A stretch of 64,000 nucleotides of DNA from JBBCJR01 sp037190805 (GTDB lineage Bacteria; Pseudomonadota; Alphaproteobacteria; Sphingomonadales; Sphingomonadaceae), in the NCBI GenBank assembly GCA_037190805.1, contig JBBCJR010000010.1:62001-126000 (forward strand). The letters run 5' to 3'. The notes under the pieces are model-generated. The model did no database searches. It had not been told where the DNA came from and was given only the letters and a program-made list of their open reading frames with translations. The position numbers were made by a program, and so were the translations under genes. Below are positions 25,916 to 35,163 of the stretch, one piece after another (within the stretch, counting starts at the first letter, position 1; every line of letters starts with the position of its first letter).

Positions 25916-25943
25916 TTGCTTTTCGGGGCCACGCTGTTATAGG
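25916..25943 (+). promoter_or_regulatory. Probable sigma-70 promoter of rpmI-rplT
   Basis: TTGCTT at 25916-25921 and TATAGG at 25938-25943 are separated by 16 bases, close to the housekeeping consensus, and lie about 100 bases upstream of rpmI in an otherwise GC-rich gap. The remaining leader of roughly 90 bases could hold a ribosomal-protein control element but none was recognised. Confidence 0.45.
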
Positions 25944-26039
25944 CGCCCGCTTCCCCGCTTGCGTGGGAAGATCAGGGGTTGTCCGGCCAGTGTGGGCTGC
26001 CGTGGCGATCCGCAATCGATCCGACAGGAGAAATCGAAA

Positions 26040-26243
26040 ATGCCCAAGCTCAAGACGAAGAGCGGCGTCAAAAAGCGCTTCAAGCTGACCGCCACCGGCA
26101 AGGTCAAGCATGGCGTTGCTGGCAAGCGCCACCGGCTGATCAGCCATAATGCCAAGTATATCCGCCAGAACCGCGGCACCACAGTGCTCGCCGACGCCGA
26201 TGCGCGTACGGTGAAGCTGTGGGCGCCCTACGGTCTCAACTAA
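26040..26243 (+). CDS. rpmI: Ribosomal protein bL35
   Basis: A 67-residue, strongly basic large-subunit ribosomal protein. MPKLKTKSGVKKRFKLTATG and KRHRLISHNAKY are diagnostic. ATG at 26040 follows AGGAGAAA by a few bases; the upstream in-frame extension is not conserved-looking. It precedes rplT by 13 bases, the conserved order. Confidence 0.98.
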   Translation: MPKLKTKSGVKKRFKLTATGKVKHGVAGKRHRLISHNAKYIRQNRGTTVLADADARTVKLWAPYGLN

Positions 26244-26256
26244 GGGGATATAGGAC

Positions 26257-26634
26257 ATGGCACGCGTCAAGCGCGGTACGACGACCAAGGCTCGTCACAA
26301 TCGTATTCTGGATCGGGCGAAGGGCTATTATGGCCGGCGCAAGAACACGATCCGCATCGCCATTCAGGCGGTCGAAAAGGCCGGGCAATATGCCTATCGC
26401 GACCGCAAGGTTAAGAAGCGCAACTTCCGCGCCTTGTGGATTCAGCGCATCAACGCCGCGACTCGGGCCGAAGGGCTGACCTATGGCCAGTTCATGCATG
26501 GCCTGAAGCTGGCCGGCGTCGACCTGGACCGCAAGGTTCTGGCCGATCTCGCCCTGAACGAGGCGGCGGCGTTTAGCGCCATCGTCGCCCAGGCGAAGGC
26601 CGCCTTGCCGGAAGGCGCCCGCGCGGCCGCCTGA
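26257..26634 (+). CDS. rplT: Ribosomal protein bL20
   Basis: A 125-residue large-subunit protein needed early in 50S assembly. MARVKRGTTTKARHNRILDRAKGYYGRRKNTIR-type N terminus (basic extension) and RALWIQRINAATRAEGLTY are diagnostic. It follows rpmI in one transcript, and is separated from pheS by a strong hairpin. Confidence 0.98.
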   Translation: MARVKRGTTTKARHNRILDRAKGYYGRRKNTIRIAIQAVEKAGQYAYRDRKVKKRNFRALWIQRINAATRAEGLTYGQFMHGLKLAGVDLDRKVLADLALNEAAAFSAIVAQAKAALPEGARAAA

Positions 26635-26660
26635 CAGGACCGACAAGGCTCGCTTTTTCA

Positions 26661-26692
26661 GGGGCGCGGAAAGTTGACGCTTTCCGCGCCCC
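26661..26692 (+). terminator. Strong hairpin between rplT and pheS
   Basis: GGGGCGCGGAAAG at 26661-26673 pairs perfectly over 13 bp with CTTTCCGCGCCCC at 26680-26692, loop TTGACG. It starts 27 bases after rplT. Only TTG follows, so it may be a terminator or a partial read-through attenuator in front of pheST. Confidence 0.75.
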
Positions 26693-26735
26693 TTGCATAT
26701 CCGTTCCCGCGAATCACACTCAGCCCGAGGTTCGA

Positions 26736-27824
26736 TTGAGCGATCTAGACAGCATCCGGTCGGCAACCCTTGCCGACATCGTCGCCGCTGACAGTGTCGA
26801 GGCGCTGGAAGCCGTGCGCGTCCACGCGCTCGGCAAGGCCAGCCGCGTCGCCCATTTGATGAAGACCCTGGGTGCGATGTCGGCGGAGGAGCGCCAGACC
26901 CAGGCCCCTCTGATCCAGGGCCTGAGGTCCGACATCGCGGACGCGATCTCGGGGCGGAAAGCGCTGCTGGAGGCGGAGACCCTGTCTCGCCGTCTGGCCG
27001 CGGAGCGGATCGACCTCACCCTGCCTGCGGACGAAACGCCGCGCGGCGCCGTCCATCCGGTCAGCCAGGTGATGGACGAACTTGCCGAGATTTTCGCCGA
27101 CCTCGGCTTCTCGGTCGCCACGGGCCCGGAGATCGAGGACGACTGGCATAATTTCACCGCCCTCAACATTCCCGAAAGCCACCCGGCGCGGGCGATGCAC
27201 GACACGTTCTATTTTCCGGAAAGCGCGAATCGCGACGGGCGGCGAATGCTGCTCAGAACCCACACCTCACCGGTCCAGATCAGGACGATGACGGCAACGC
27301 CGCCGCCGATCCGCATCATCGCGCCCGGCCGCACCTATCGGTCCGATTCGGACGCCACCCACACGCCGATGTTCCATCAGGTCGAAGGGCTGGTGATCGA
27401 TCGTGGCATTCACATGGGTCACCTCAAATGGACTCTGGAAACCTTCGTTCGCGCCTATTTCGAGCGTGACGACATCGTGCTGAGGATGCGGCCCAGCTAT
27501 TTCCCCTTCACCGAGCCGTCGGCGGAGGTCGACGTTGGCTATCGGCTGAACAACGGCCGCCGGGTCATCGGCGGCGCGGAGCCGGACGGGTGGATGGAGA
27601 TTCTGGGATCGGGCATGGTCCACCCCAAGGTCATCGCCGCCTGCGGCCTCGACCCCGACGAATGGCAGGGCTTTGCCTTCGGCTGCGGCATCGATCGGCT
27701 GGCGATGCTGAAATATGGCATGGACGATCTGCGCGCGTTCTTTGACGGCGATATCCGCTGGCTCAGGCATTATGGCTTCTCGGCGCTCGACGTGCCGACC
27801 TTGTCGGGGGGGATCGGCGCATGA
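26736..27824 (+). CDS. pheS: Phenylalanyl-tRNA synthetase alpha subunit
   Basis: A 362-residue class II synthetase subunit. The start is TTG at 26736, with GAGG five bases upstream; the product begins MSDLDSIRSATLAD, a normal N-terminal coiled coil. Motif 2-like FHQVEGLVID and motif 3 GFAFGCGIDRLAMLKYGMDD are clear. It makes the alpha2-beta2 enzyme with PheT, whose gene overlaps it by ATGA. Confidence 0.97.
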   Translation: MSDLDSIRSATLADIVAADSVEALEAVRVHALGKASRVAHLMKTLGAMSAEERQTQAPLIQGLRSDIADAISGRKALLEAETLSRRLAAERIDLTLPADETPRGAVHPVSQVMDELAEIFADLGFSVATGPEIEDDWHNFTALNIPESHPARAMHDTFYFPESANRDGRRMLLRTHTSPVQIRTMTATPPPIRIIAPGRTYRSDSDATHTPMFHQVEGLVIDRGIHMGHLKWTLETFVRAYFERDDIVLRMRPSYFPFTEPSAEVDVGYRLNNGRRVIGGAEPDGWMEILGSGMVHPKVIAACGLDPDEWQGFAFGCGIDRLAMLKYGMDDLRAFFDGDIRWLRHYGFSALDVPTLSGGIGA

Positions 27825-30196
27825 AATTCACCCTGTCCTGGCTGAAGGAGCATCTCGACACCGACGCGAGCCTGACAGAGATCGTCGACGCGCTGACCCG
27901 CGTCGGACTCGAGGTCGAGGGAATCGAAGATCCGGCGGCGAAGCTGAAGGGCTTCACCATCGCCCGGGTGCTGACTGCCGACCGTCATCCCCAGGCCGAC
28001 AAGCTGCAGGTGCTGCGTGTCGACACAGGCGCGGGCGAGCCGGTGCAGGTGGTGTGCGGCGCGCCCAACGCGCGCGCGGGGCTGGTCGGCGTGTTCGGCG
28101 CGCCTGGCACCTATGTGCCCGGCATCGACGTCACCTTGCGCGCCGCCGCCATCCGGGGCGTCGAATCGCACGGCATGATGTGCTCCAAGCGCGAGCTGGA
28201 GCTGTCCGACGAGCATGAGGGGATCATCGACCTGCCGGCCGACGCGCCGGTGGGCGGCGATTTCGTCGGCTGGGCTGGTCTCGACGATCCGGTCATCGAC
28301 GTCGCGATCACCCCCAACCGGCAGGATTGCATGGGCGTGCGCGGCATCGCCCGCGACCTCGCCGCGCTCGGCCTTGGCACGCTGCGCGACCGGCCGGCGC
28401 CGGAGATCGCCGGTGAGTTCGCGCCGCCGATCGCGATCCGTACCGACGATACCGACGGGTGCCCCGCCTTTTATGGCCGCGTGGTGACCGGCGTCGCCAA
28501 CGGACCGAGCCCCGACTGGCTGCAGCGGCGGCTGACGGCGATCGGCCAGCGCCCGATCAGTCTGCTCGTCGACATCACCAATTATATCATGATCGACCGG
28601 GCGCGGCCGCTGCACGTCTATGATCTGGCGGCGCTGAAGGGCGCGCTCGTCGCCCGCAAGGCGCGTGCGGGCGAGACGGTGCTGGCCCTCAACGGCAAGA
28701 GCTATGCCCTCGATCCGACCATGACGGTGATCGCGGACGACGTCGCCGTTCACGATATCGGCGGCATCATGGGCGGCGAGCATTCGTCGGTGACGGATGC
28801 GACGACCGACATCGTCATCGAATGCGCCTGGTTCCAGCCGGAGGCGATCGGCGCCACCGGCCGGGCGCTGGGCCTGACGTCCGATGCGCGCAGCCGGTTC
28901 GAGCGGGGCGTCGATCCAGCCAGCCTCGACGACGGACTGGCGCTGGCGACCGAGATGGTGCTGCAACTGGCGGGTGGCCGGGCGGGTACGGCGATTCGCG
29001 CCGGCACGCCGCCGTCTCTGGACAGGACCGTCACTTATGATCCCGCTCTTTCCCTGCGCCTCGCCGGCCTTGCGGTCGACGAGGGACGGCAGCGTGACAT
29101 CCTGTCGCGGCTCGGTTTCACCGTAACGGGTGACGCACCGTGGCAGGTGGCTGTGCCGAGTTGGCGGCGCGATGTCGAAGGAGCGGCCGATCTGGTCGAG
29201 GAGGTGGTGCGGATCGAGGGGCTGGACCGGGTTCCGTCGACGCCATTGCCGCGCGCCGACGGCGTCGCCCGGCCGACAGCAAGCCCGGAACAGAAGCTGG
29301 AGCAGCGCATCCGCCGGGCCGCTGCCGCGCGCGGCCTGACAGAGGCCGTGACATGGAGCTTCATCTCTCCGGAGGAGGCCGCGCCGTTCGGCGGTGGTGA
29401 CTGGACGCTCGCCAATCCCATCTCCACCGACCTCGCCGTCATGCGTCCGTCGCTGTTGCCCGGCCTGATCGCGGCGGCGGCACGCAACCAGTCGCGCGGC
29501 GCAACTTCGCTGCGGCTGTTCGAAATCGGCCGCCGCTATCTCACCGATGCGGAGCGGCCGACGCTGGGCATTCTGATGGCCGGCGATCAGGTGGCGCGGG
29601 GTTGGCGCAGCGGCAAGGGCCGAGGGGTCAACGTCTTCGACCTCAAGGCCGAGCTGATGGCTTTGCTCGCCGATGTGGGCGCCCCGGCGGATCGGCTGCA
29701 GATCGTCGGCGTGGCGGGAGAGGTCTATCATCCGGGCCGGTCGGGCCGGCTCGGCCTTGGTCCCAAAGCGGTGCTGGCCGAGTTCGGGGAACTGCATCCC
29801 GCGACGTTGGCGGGCTTCGATCTCAAGGGATCGGTGGTCGCGGCCGAAATCTTCCTCGACGCGATCCCGCAGAAGCGGGCCACCGGTCGCGCCCGGCCCG
29901 CCTATGCGCCACCGGCGCTCCAGGCCGTGACGCGCGACTTCGCTTTTCTCGCGGATGCATCGCTGCCTGTCGACGGCCTGATTCGAGCGATCCGGGGGGC
30001 CGACAAGGCGGCGATCGTCGATGTGCGGCTGTTTGATGTGTTCACGGGACAGGGCGTGCCGGACGGCCAGAAGTCGGTGGCGATCGAGGTCGTTCTGCAA
30101 CCAGCCGACCGCAGCTTCACCGATGATGAACTGAAAACCATCGCTGACCGGATCGTGGCGACGGCAGCCAAGGCCGGCGGCACGCTGAGGATTTGA
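27821..30196 (+). CDS. pheT: Phenylalanyl-tRNA synthetase beta subunit
   Basis: A 791-residue subunit with the N-terminal EMAP/tRNA-binding domain (ARVLTADRHPQADKLQVLRVD), the B3/B4 editing domains (SYALDPTMTVIADD, DIGGIMGGEHS) and the C-terminal ferredoxin-fold anticodon domain (FRF-like AVTRDFAFLADASLPV). Length is normal. Coupled to pheS. Confidence 0.98.
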   Translation: MKFTLSWLKEHLDTDASLTEIVDALTRVGLEVEGIEDPAAKLKGFTIARVLTADRHPQADKLQVLRVDTGAGEPVQVVCGAPNARAGLVGVFGAPGTYVPGIDVTLRAAAIRGVESHGMMCSKRELELSDEHEGIIDLPADAPVGGDFVGWAGLDDPVIDVAITPNRQDCMGVRGIARDLAALGLGTLRDRPAPEIAGEFAPPIAIRTDDTDGCPAFYGRVVTGVANGPSPDWLQRRLTAIGQRPISLLVDITNYIMIDRARPLHVYDLAALKGALVARKARAGETVLALNGKSYALDPTMTVIADDVAVHDIGGIMGGEHSSVTDATTDIVIECAWFQPEAIGATGRALGLTSDARSRFERGVDPASLDDGLALATEMVLQLAGGRAGTAIRAGTPPSLDRTVTYDPALSLRLAGLAVDEGRQRDILSRLGFTVTGDAPWQVAVPSWRRDVEGAADLVEEVVRIEGLDRVPSTPLPRADGVARPTASPEQKLEQRIRRAAAARGLTEAVTWSFISPEEAAPFGGGDWTLANPISTDLAVMRPSLLPGLIAAAARNQSRGATSLRLFEIGRRYLTDAERPTLGILMAGDQVARGWRSGKGRGVNVFDLKAELMALLADVGAPADRLQIVGVAGEVYHPGRSGRLGLGPKAVLAEFGELHPATLAGFDLKGSVVAAEIFLDAIPQKRATGRARPAYAPPALQAVTRDFAFLADASLPVDGLIRAIRGADKAAIVDVRLFDVFTGQGVPDGQKSVAIEVVLQPADRSFTDDELKTIADRIVATAAKAGGTLRI

Positions 30197-30200
30197 TAGA

Positions 30201-30228
30201 GCGGCGCCGGCCCACGCCCCACCCGGCC
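30201..30228 (-). repeat. Intergenic GC-rich repeat copy 3 (inverted)
   Basis: On the minus strand these 28 bases match 23718-23745 at 24 positions. The TGAATC motif of the other two copies is not present here. It lies between the stop codons of convergent pheT and the DUF4197 gene. Confidence 0.35.
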
Positions 30229-30280
30229 AACCGTTGCAGGATAGTGCCGCCGGGTAGCGCGGGTCGGCGGCGCTTAGGGT

Positions 30281-30976
30281 TTAATGCCCGATCAGCGACT
30301 GGCCGGTGAGGACGGCCGCCAGCGCCGGATCGTCGATACCGCGCGGATCGGCGCGGATCGCAGCTTCCTCGCGGCCGATGGCGCGGAAGATGGCGGCGCT
30401 GGCCTGACTGGCGACGCTGCGCGACAGGGCATCGACGTTGACGCCGGTGGCGATGCGCAGGACTTCGCCGATGATGGCATTGTCGCCTCGGCCGAGGCCA
30501 TCGGCGGCGAGGGGGTTCATTCGCGCTAGCAGTTCTTCCGCAAAGGCGCCCTCCAGCGCGTCGGTCGCCGCATTAGGCCCGCCGCGCAGCACGGCGAAGG
30601 CATCGGCGACGGTCAGCCGGCGGGCGGCATCCATCACCACTGGAGCGACGGCTTCGGCGGCAGCGCCGGCGGCATAGTTCATCTGCCGTGCCAGCCGGTC
30701 GCGGATGATCGGACTGGCGAGGAGGTCGCCCAGCACTCTTCCGCTCCGTCCACCGCCCAGCTCCGGGGGAGCAAGCCGCGTCAACTGGTCGCCGAGGAAG
30801 CCATCGGGGCCGGCGAGCCGCTGAAAGGCGCGGTCGGTCGAGATCAGCAGCAGCCGGCGCACCAACTCGACCGAATCGGGACGATAACCCGCGCAGCCGG
30901 TGACGATGAGGGCAAGGATGCCGCCCGCCGCTCCGTTCAGCAGGCGGCGGCGGTCGATCGGGGCAGACGAATCCAA
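30281..30976 (-). CDS. DUF4197 lipoprotein/exported protein
   Basis: A 231-residue protein. The likely start is TTG at 30976, with GGAGG about six bases upstream, giving a twin-arginine-like or lipoprotein signal (DRRRLLNGAAGGILALIVTGC). The DUF4197 domain follows: LAGPDGFLGDQ, LARQMNYAAGAAAEAVAP, AFAVLRGGPNAATDAL. Function of the family is unknown. Divergent from priA with about 70 bases between starts. Confidence 0.85.
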   Translation of the reverse strand: MDSSAPIDRRRLLNGAAGGILALIVTGCAGYRPDSVELVRRLLLISTDRAFQRLAGPDGFLGDQLTRLAPPELGGGRSGRVLGDLLASPIIRDRLARQMNYAAGAAAEAVAPVVMDAARRLTVADAFAVLRGGPNAATDALEGAFAEELLARMNPLAADGLGRGDNAIIGEVLRIATGVNVDALSRSVASQASAAIFRAIGREEAAIRADPRGIDDPALAAVLTGQSLIGH

Positions 30977-31044
30977 GGCGCACCTCCACGGTCGTGAACG
31001 ACATGGTTTCAAAAACGGCCTGCACCATCCTATCTGAACCGGCA

Positions 31045-33210
31045 ATGTCACGGGTTCGAGTTCTTCTTCTCCAACATGGCGTCGGCGCGCTCGACTATCG
31101 GGTGCCGGCGGGAATGACGCTGGCACCGGGGGATGTCGTGCAGGTCCCGCTGGGTCCGCGCCAGATCAGCGGCGTGGTGTGGGAAGCCGAGCGTCTTCCA
31201 GCCGACGAAGTCGAGGAGGGACGGCTGAGGCCGGTGATCGGACGTCATGACGTCCCCCCGGTGCCCGGGCCGCTGAGGCGCCTGGTTGACTGGGTGGCCG
31301 ATTATTACATCGCCCCGCCGGCGGCGGTATTGCGGATGGTGTTGTCTTCCGCGTCAGCGCTGGATGGCGGGCGGACGATCGTCGAATATCGGCCGACAGG
31401 CGCCGTGCCGGAGCGCCTGACCCCGCAGCGGCGGCAGGCGCTTGAGCGGCTCGCCGGACGGCAGGGTCTGATCCGCGAGCTGGCCCAGCGCGCCGAGGTC
31501 TCGGACGCGGTGATCCGGGGTCTGGTCAAGGCCGGCGCGCTGGAAGCGGTGACGGTTGCGGTCGACACGCCTTTTCCGATCCCCGATGCCGGCTTCGCGC
31601 CGCCGATTCTCGAACCCGACCAGCAGGCGGCGGCCGACCGGCTGCGCGCGGCGGTGACTGCGGGCGGGTTCGCGCCCTTCCTGCTCGACGGCGTGACCGG
31701 GTCGGGCAAGACCGAGGTTTATTTCGAGGCGATGGCGGCGGCGCTTGAGGCCGGCGGCCAGGTGCTGGTGCTGGTGCCGGAGATCGCGCTCACCGAACCC
31801 TGGCTGCGACGGTTCGAGGCGCGCTTCGGCGCCCTGCCCGTCGCCTGGCACAGCGACCTCAGGACGACCGAGCGGCGTCGCGCCTGGCGAGCGGCCGCCA
31901 GCGGCGAGGCGCGCGTGATGGTGGGCGCCCGTTCGGCCCTGTTCCTGCCCTACCCGAACCTGCGTCTGATCGTCGTCGACGAGGCGCATGAGACCAGTTT
32001 CAAGCAGGAAGACGGGGTGATGTATCACGCCCGCGACGTTGCGGTGATGCGCGCCAGCCTGACCGGCATTCCGATCGTGCTCGCCAGTGCCACGCCGGCG
32101 ATAGAGACCCAGGTGCAGGCCGAGCGCGGCACTTATGAGCGGCTGCTGCTGTCTGGCCGTTTCGGTGCGGCCCGGATGCCCGAAATGGCGACCATCGACT
32201 TGCGTCGTCATCCCCCGCCCAGCGGCCGCTGGCTGTCGCCGCCGCTGGTCACGGCGATCGAGGAGACGTTGGAGCGCGGCGAGCAGGCACTGCTGTTTCT
32301 CAACCGGCGCGGCTATGCGCCGCTCACTTTGTGCCGGGCGTGCGGCCACCGTATCCAATGTCCCAACTGCACGGCGTGGATGGTCGAGCATCGACTGGTC
32401 CATCGCCTTGCCTGTCATCATTGCGGCCATGTCATGCCCCCGCCCGATGCCTGCCCGGAGTGCGGGGCTGAGGATGCATTGGTCGCCTGCGGCCCCGGCG
32501 TCGAGCGCATCGCCGACGAGGTCGCCCGGATTCTGCCCACTGCGCGGGTCGCGCAGGTGACGTCCGACACGATCTGGTCGCCAGCGAAAGCGGCGGCGCT
32601 GGTCGATGCGGTCGAGGGGCATCACGTCGATCTCCTCATCGGCACTCAACTGGTCACCAAGGGCTATCATTTTCCCGAACTGACGCTGGTCGGTGTCGTT
32701 GATGCCGATCTCGGGCTCGCCGGCGGTGACCTGCGCGCGGCCGAGCGGACGTTCCAGCAGATCCAGCAGGTCGCTGGTCGCGCCGGCCGCGGCGCGCTGC
32801 CGGGCAGCGTCCTGCTCCAGACCCATCAGCCCGACGCACCGGTGATCCGGGCGCTGGTCGAGGGCGATCGCGACGGTTTCTATGCCGAGGAAACCGAAAG
32901 CCGCCGCCGTCATGCCATGCCGCCGTTCGGGCGCCTTGCGGGCATCATTCTGTCGGCCGAGGATCAGGGCGACGTCACCCGGGCCGCCCGCGCCATCGCC
33001 GCCGCCCAGCCGATGCTGGAGGGCGTGACCATCCTCGGCCCGGCCCCCGCGCCGCTTGCCATCCTGCGCGGCCGGCACCGGATGCGCTTCCTGGTCCACG
33101 CCAGACGCGCCATCGACGTCCAGGCCGTGATCCGCGACTGGCTGTCGGACCTGGATCTGCCGCGCGGCGTCAGGGTCGCGGTCGACGTCGATCCTTACAG
33201 TTTCGTCTGA
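31045..33210 (+). CDS. priA: Primosomal replication restart helicase PriA
   Basis: A 721-residue superfamily 2 helicase that reloads the replisome at stalled forks. Walker A GVTGSGKTEVYF, DEAH box VVDEAHETSFKQEDG, zinc-binding Cys cluster (CRACGHRIQCPNC, CHHCGHVMPPPDACPECG) and QVAGRAGRG are in the normal order. ATG at 31045 (MSRVRVLLLQHG) is preferred to a GTG 51 bases upstream because homologs start near this position; the ribosome site is weak. Confidence 0.97.
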   Translation: MSRVRVLLLQHGVGALDYRVPAGMTLAPGDVVQVPLGPRQISGVVWEAERLPADEVEEGRLRPVIGRHDVPPVPGPLRRLVDWVADYYIAPPAAVLRMVLSSASALDGGRTIVEYRPTGAVPERLTPQRRQALERLAGRQGLIRELAQRAEVSDAVIRGLVKAGALEAVTVAVDTPFPIPDAGFAPPILEPDQQAAADRLRAAVTAGGFAPFLLDGVTGSGKTEVYFEAMAAALEAGGQVLVLVPEIALTEPWLRRFEARFGALPVAWHSDLRTTERRRAWRAAASGEARVMVGARSALFLPYPNLRLIVVDEAHETSFKQEDGVMYHARDVAVMRASLTGIPIVLASATPAIETQVQAERGTYERLLLSGRFGAARMPEMATIDLRRHPPPSGRWLSPPLVTAIEETLERGEQALLFLNRRGYAPLTLCRACGHRIQCPNCTAWMVEHRLVHRLACHHCGHVMPPPDACPECGAEDALVACGPGVERIADEVARILPTARVAQVTSDTIWSPAKAAALVDAVEGHHVDLLIGTQLVTKGYHFPELTLVGVVDADLGLAGGDLRAAERTFQQIQQVAGRAGRGALPGSVLLQTHQPDAPVIRALVEGDRDGFYAEETESRRRHAMPPFGRLAGIILSAEDQGDVTRAARAIAAAQPMLEGVTILGPAPAPLAILRGRHRMRFLVHARRAIDVQAVIRDWLSDLDLPRGVRVAVDVDPYSFV

Positions 33211-33242
33211 GGATGGCCGTGCTCGCGCTATCGCGCTGGCGA

Positions 33243-33431
33243 TCAGCCTTGAGGATTGAGCGTGCGGGCCTCTTCGACCAGCAGCACCGGCACGCCATCT
33301 CGAATCGGATAGGCTAGGCCGGCTGCATCCGAAATCAGTTCGTCCCGTTCCGGATCGTGACGCAGCGGCGTGCGTGTTGCCGGACAGACCAGGATCGCCA
33401 GCAAGGCCGGATCGATGCCGCCCGGGCTCAT
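33243..33431 (-). CDS. Trm112/YcaR-like small protein
   Basis: A 62-residue protein of the Trm112/UPF0434 family: ALLAILVCPATRTPL near the N terminus, GLAYPIRDGVPVLLVEEAR at the end. Only one of the Cys residues of the zinc knuckle remains (CPAT), as in many bacterial members. It is translationally coupled (ATGA) to the LON-domain gene upstream and appears to end that operon. Confidence 0.9.
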   Translation of the reverse strand: MSPGGIDPALLAILVCPATRTPLRHDPERDELISDAAGLAYPIRDGVPVLLVEEARTLNPQG

Positions 33432-34054
33432 TGCAGACGCTGCCCGGTGTCGGCATCCGCAAAGCGCATGAAGGCCAGCAGCAGATCGGCACGTTCGGTC
33501 AGCGTCGTTGCCTCCAGCAGCGCCTGCCGCTCGGCGGTCTCGAACGGGCAGGCGGTCGCCAGGCTATTGATCAGCGATTCATCGTCGGCATCCGTCACCG
33601 CCGTCCAGTCGGCGGCCATCGACCGAGCGCCAAGATACCCCGAAAGCTCGTGCTCGATCGCCGCGCGCATCGCGGGTGCCAGCGGGGCGGGATCGGCGCT
33701 GTCTGCAAAGCCCTCATAATCTGCCCGGACCTGGCGATAGGGCGTGGCCACGGCCAGTTCCTCTGCAACCCGAAAGCGCTGCAATCCGGCGAGTGTCAGC
33801 ATGAAGCGCCCATCGGGGGTTTCGCTGACGTCCTCGATTCGGCCGACGCAGCCGACGGTGAACAGGGGCGGCGTCGCGCCGGGTCCGCGAGGCTGGATCA
33901 TGCCGATCATCGCCGCTCCGTCCCTCGCGTCGCGCACCATCTCCCGATAGCGCGGTTCGAAGATATGCAGGGGCAGCGCGCCGCGCGGGAACAGGAGCGC
34001 GCCTTCGAGAGGAAAGATGGCCAGCGTCGATGGCAGGGCGGATGCCACCGTCAT
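33428..34054 (-). CDS. LON substrate-binding-domain protein
   Basis: A 208-residue protein made of only the N-terminal substrate-binding domain of Lon protease (LAIFPLEGALLFPRGALPLHIFEPRYREMV, DGRFMLTLAGLQRFRV); ATPase and protease domains are absent, as is normal for this stand-alone family. It probably recognises unfolded or specific proteins, but its role is unproven. Middle gene of the thioredoxin-LON-Trm112 operon with ATGA overlaps on both sides. Confidence 0.93.
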   Translation of the reverse strand: MTVASALPSTLAIFPLEGALLFPRGALPLHIFEPRYREMVRDARDGAAMIGMIQPRGPGATPPLFTVGCVGRIEDVSETPDGRFMLTLAGLQRFRVAEELAVATPYRQVRADYEGFADSADPAPLAPAMRAAIEHELSGYLGARSMAADWTAVTDADDESLINSLATACPFETAERQALLEATTLTERADLLLAFMRFADADTGQRLQ

Positions 34055-34962
34055 CCGAACAGGATAGTCGACAGTTTGCGTCGTTGGGTGCCCGACCAGG
34101 GGTCTTCCAAGCCTACCGCCTCGATCAGTTTCAGTAGACGCTGGCGAGCCGCACCCTCGTTCCAGTCACGATCGCGGCGGACGATCTCCAGCAGCGATTC
34201 CGCCGCCGCGTCCCGGTCGCCGAGCGCCATCTGTCCGCCAGCCAGGCGGAATCGGCGATCATGATCGTCGGGGTTTACTGTTACTTCAGCCAGGAGGGCG
34301 GGCAGGTCGGCGACCGGCGTCGCCTCCCTCGCCAGGGCGATGGCGGCACGCGCCCGTGCAATGGCGGGATGCTTCGCCATGTCGTCGTCAAGCGCGGCCA
34401 GTATCGCCTCCGCCTCTGCCGCTTGGCCATTGGCGACCAGCGCGCGGGCATGACCGCCCAGCACCCCCGGGTCGGCCGGTGCCATCTCGGCGAGCTGGGC
34501 GAAGATCGACAGTGCGCGCGGGGTGTCGCCCGACGCCAGCACCTGCTCGCCCATTTCAGTCAGCCCGGCGATATCGGCGGCAGGCTCCGGCTCGGGGCTG
34601 CCCGACAGGGGCAGTTGTTTCAGAATCTCGTCCAGATAGCGGCCAAGCTCGCTTTCGGTGCGGGCCGGGGTCAGGTCGGCGACCGGCCGGCCCTGGAAGA
34701 TCGCATAAACCGTGGGGATCGACTGGACGCGGAACTGCTCGGCGATCAGCCGGTTCTCGTCGACGTTGACCTTGGCCAGCTTCACCTGGGGGGCGCGCGC
34801 GGCGACGACCTTTTCCAGCACCGGCGCCAGCGCCTTGCACGGCCCGCACCAGTCGGCCCAGAAATCGAGAATGACGAGCGCATCCATCGACGGCTCGATG
34901 ACATCCCGCCGGAATGCCTCAACCGCCTCGCGCTCCTTGGCGTTCATTCCCAGCGTCGCCAC
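34051..34962 (-). CDS. Thioredoxin-TPR protein (CnoX/YbbN-like co-chaperone)
   Basis: A 303-residue protein: thioredoxin domain (residues 1-115) with FWADWCGPCKALAP and cis-Pro SIPTVYAI, then TPR-like helices (ALSIFAQLAEMAPADP, ARALVANGQAAEAEAIL). This is the CnoX/YbbN architecture, a chaperedoxin that guards proteins during oxidative stress and hands them to GroEL. GTG at 34962 with AGAGGGG about nine bases upstream is chosen; an in-frame ATG lies at 34947. First gene of the operon. Confidence 0.92.
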   Translation of the reverse strand: MATLGMNAKEREAVEAFRRDVIEPSMDALVILDFWADWCGPCKALAPVLEKVVAARAPQVKLAKVNVDENRLIAEQFRVQSIPTVYAIFQGRPVADLTPARTESELGRYLDEILKQLPLSGSPEPEPAADIAGLTEMGEQVLASGDTPRALSIFAQLAEMAPADPGVLGGHARALVANGQAAEAEAILAALDDDMAKHPAIARARAAIALAREATPVADLPALLAEVTVNPDDHDRRFRLAGGQMALGDRDAAAESLLEIVRRDRDWNEGAARQRLLKLIEAVGLEDPWSGTQRRKLSTILFG

Positions 34963-35088
34963 TCGTCCATCCCCTCTATCCGGTCATGTAAAGACCCTAA
35001 GTGGGATAATGCGTCGTCCTTGTGAAGGCCCGGCAGAATCCCTTGCGCACCCCCGAAGCCGGTGATAACAGCCCCTCCACGCCGTCGA

Positions 35089-35163
35089 GCGGGCGTAGCT
35101 CAGGGGTAGAGCACAACCTTGCCAAGGTTGGGGTCGAGGGTTCGAATCCCTTCGCCCGCTCCA
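35089..35163 (+). tRNA. tRNA-Gly (GCC)
   Basis: The cloverleaf is complete: acceptor GCGGGCG/CGCCCGC, D-arm TAGCTCAGGGGTAGAGC, anticodon stem CAACC/GGTTG with loop TTGCCAA (anticodon GCC), T-arm GAGGGTTCGAATCCCTT. Discriminator T and an encoded CCA end it at 35163. A T-run (GTTTTT) follows within a few bases. Confidence 0.97.

Noticed and set aside
27770..30100. A 776-codon open frame on the minus strand across pheT
   Set aside because: Antisense shadow of pheT with low-complexity composition; no ribosome site and no recognisable motif.
31354..33492. Long minus-strand frame opposite priA
   Set aside because: priA is unambiguous by motif order; the opposite frame has shadow-like composition.
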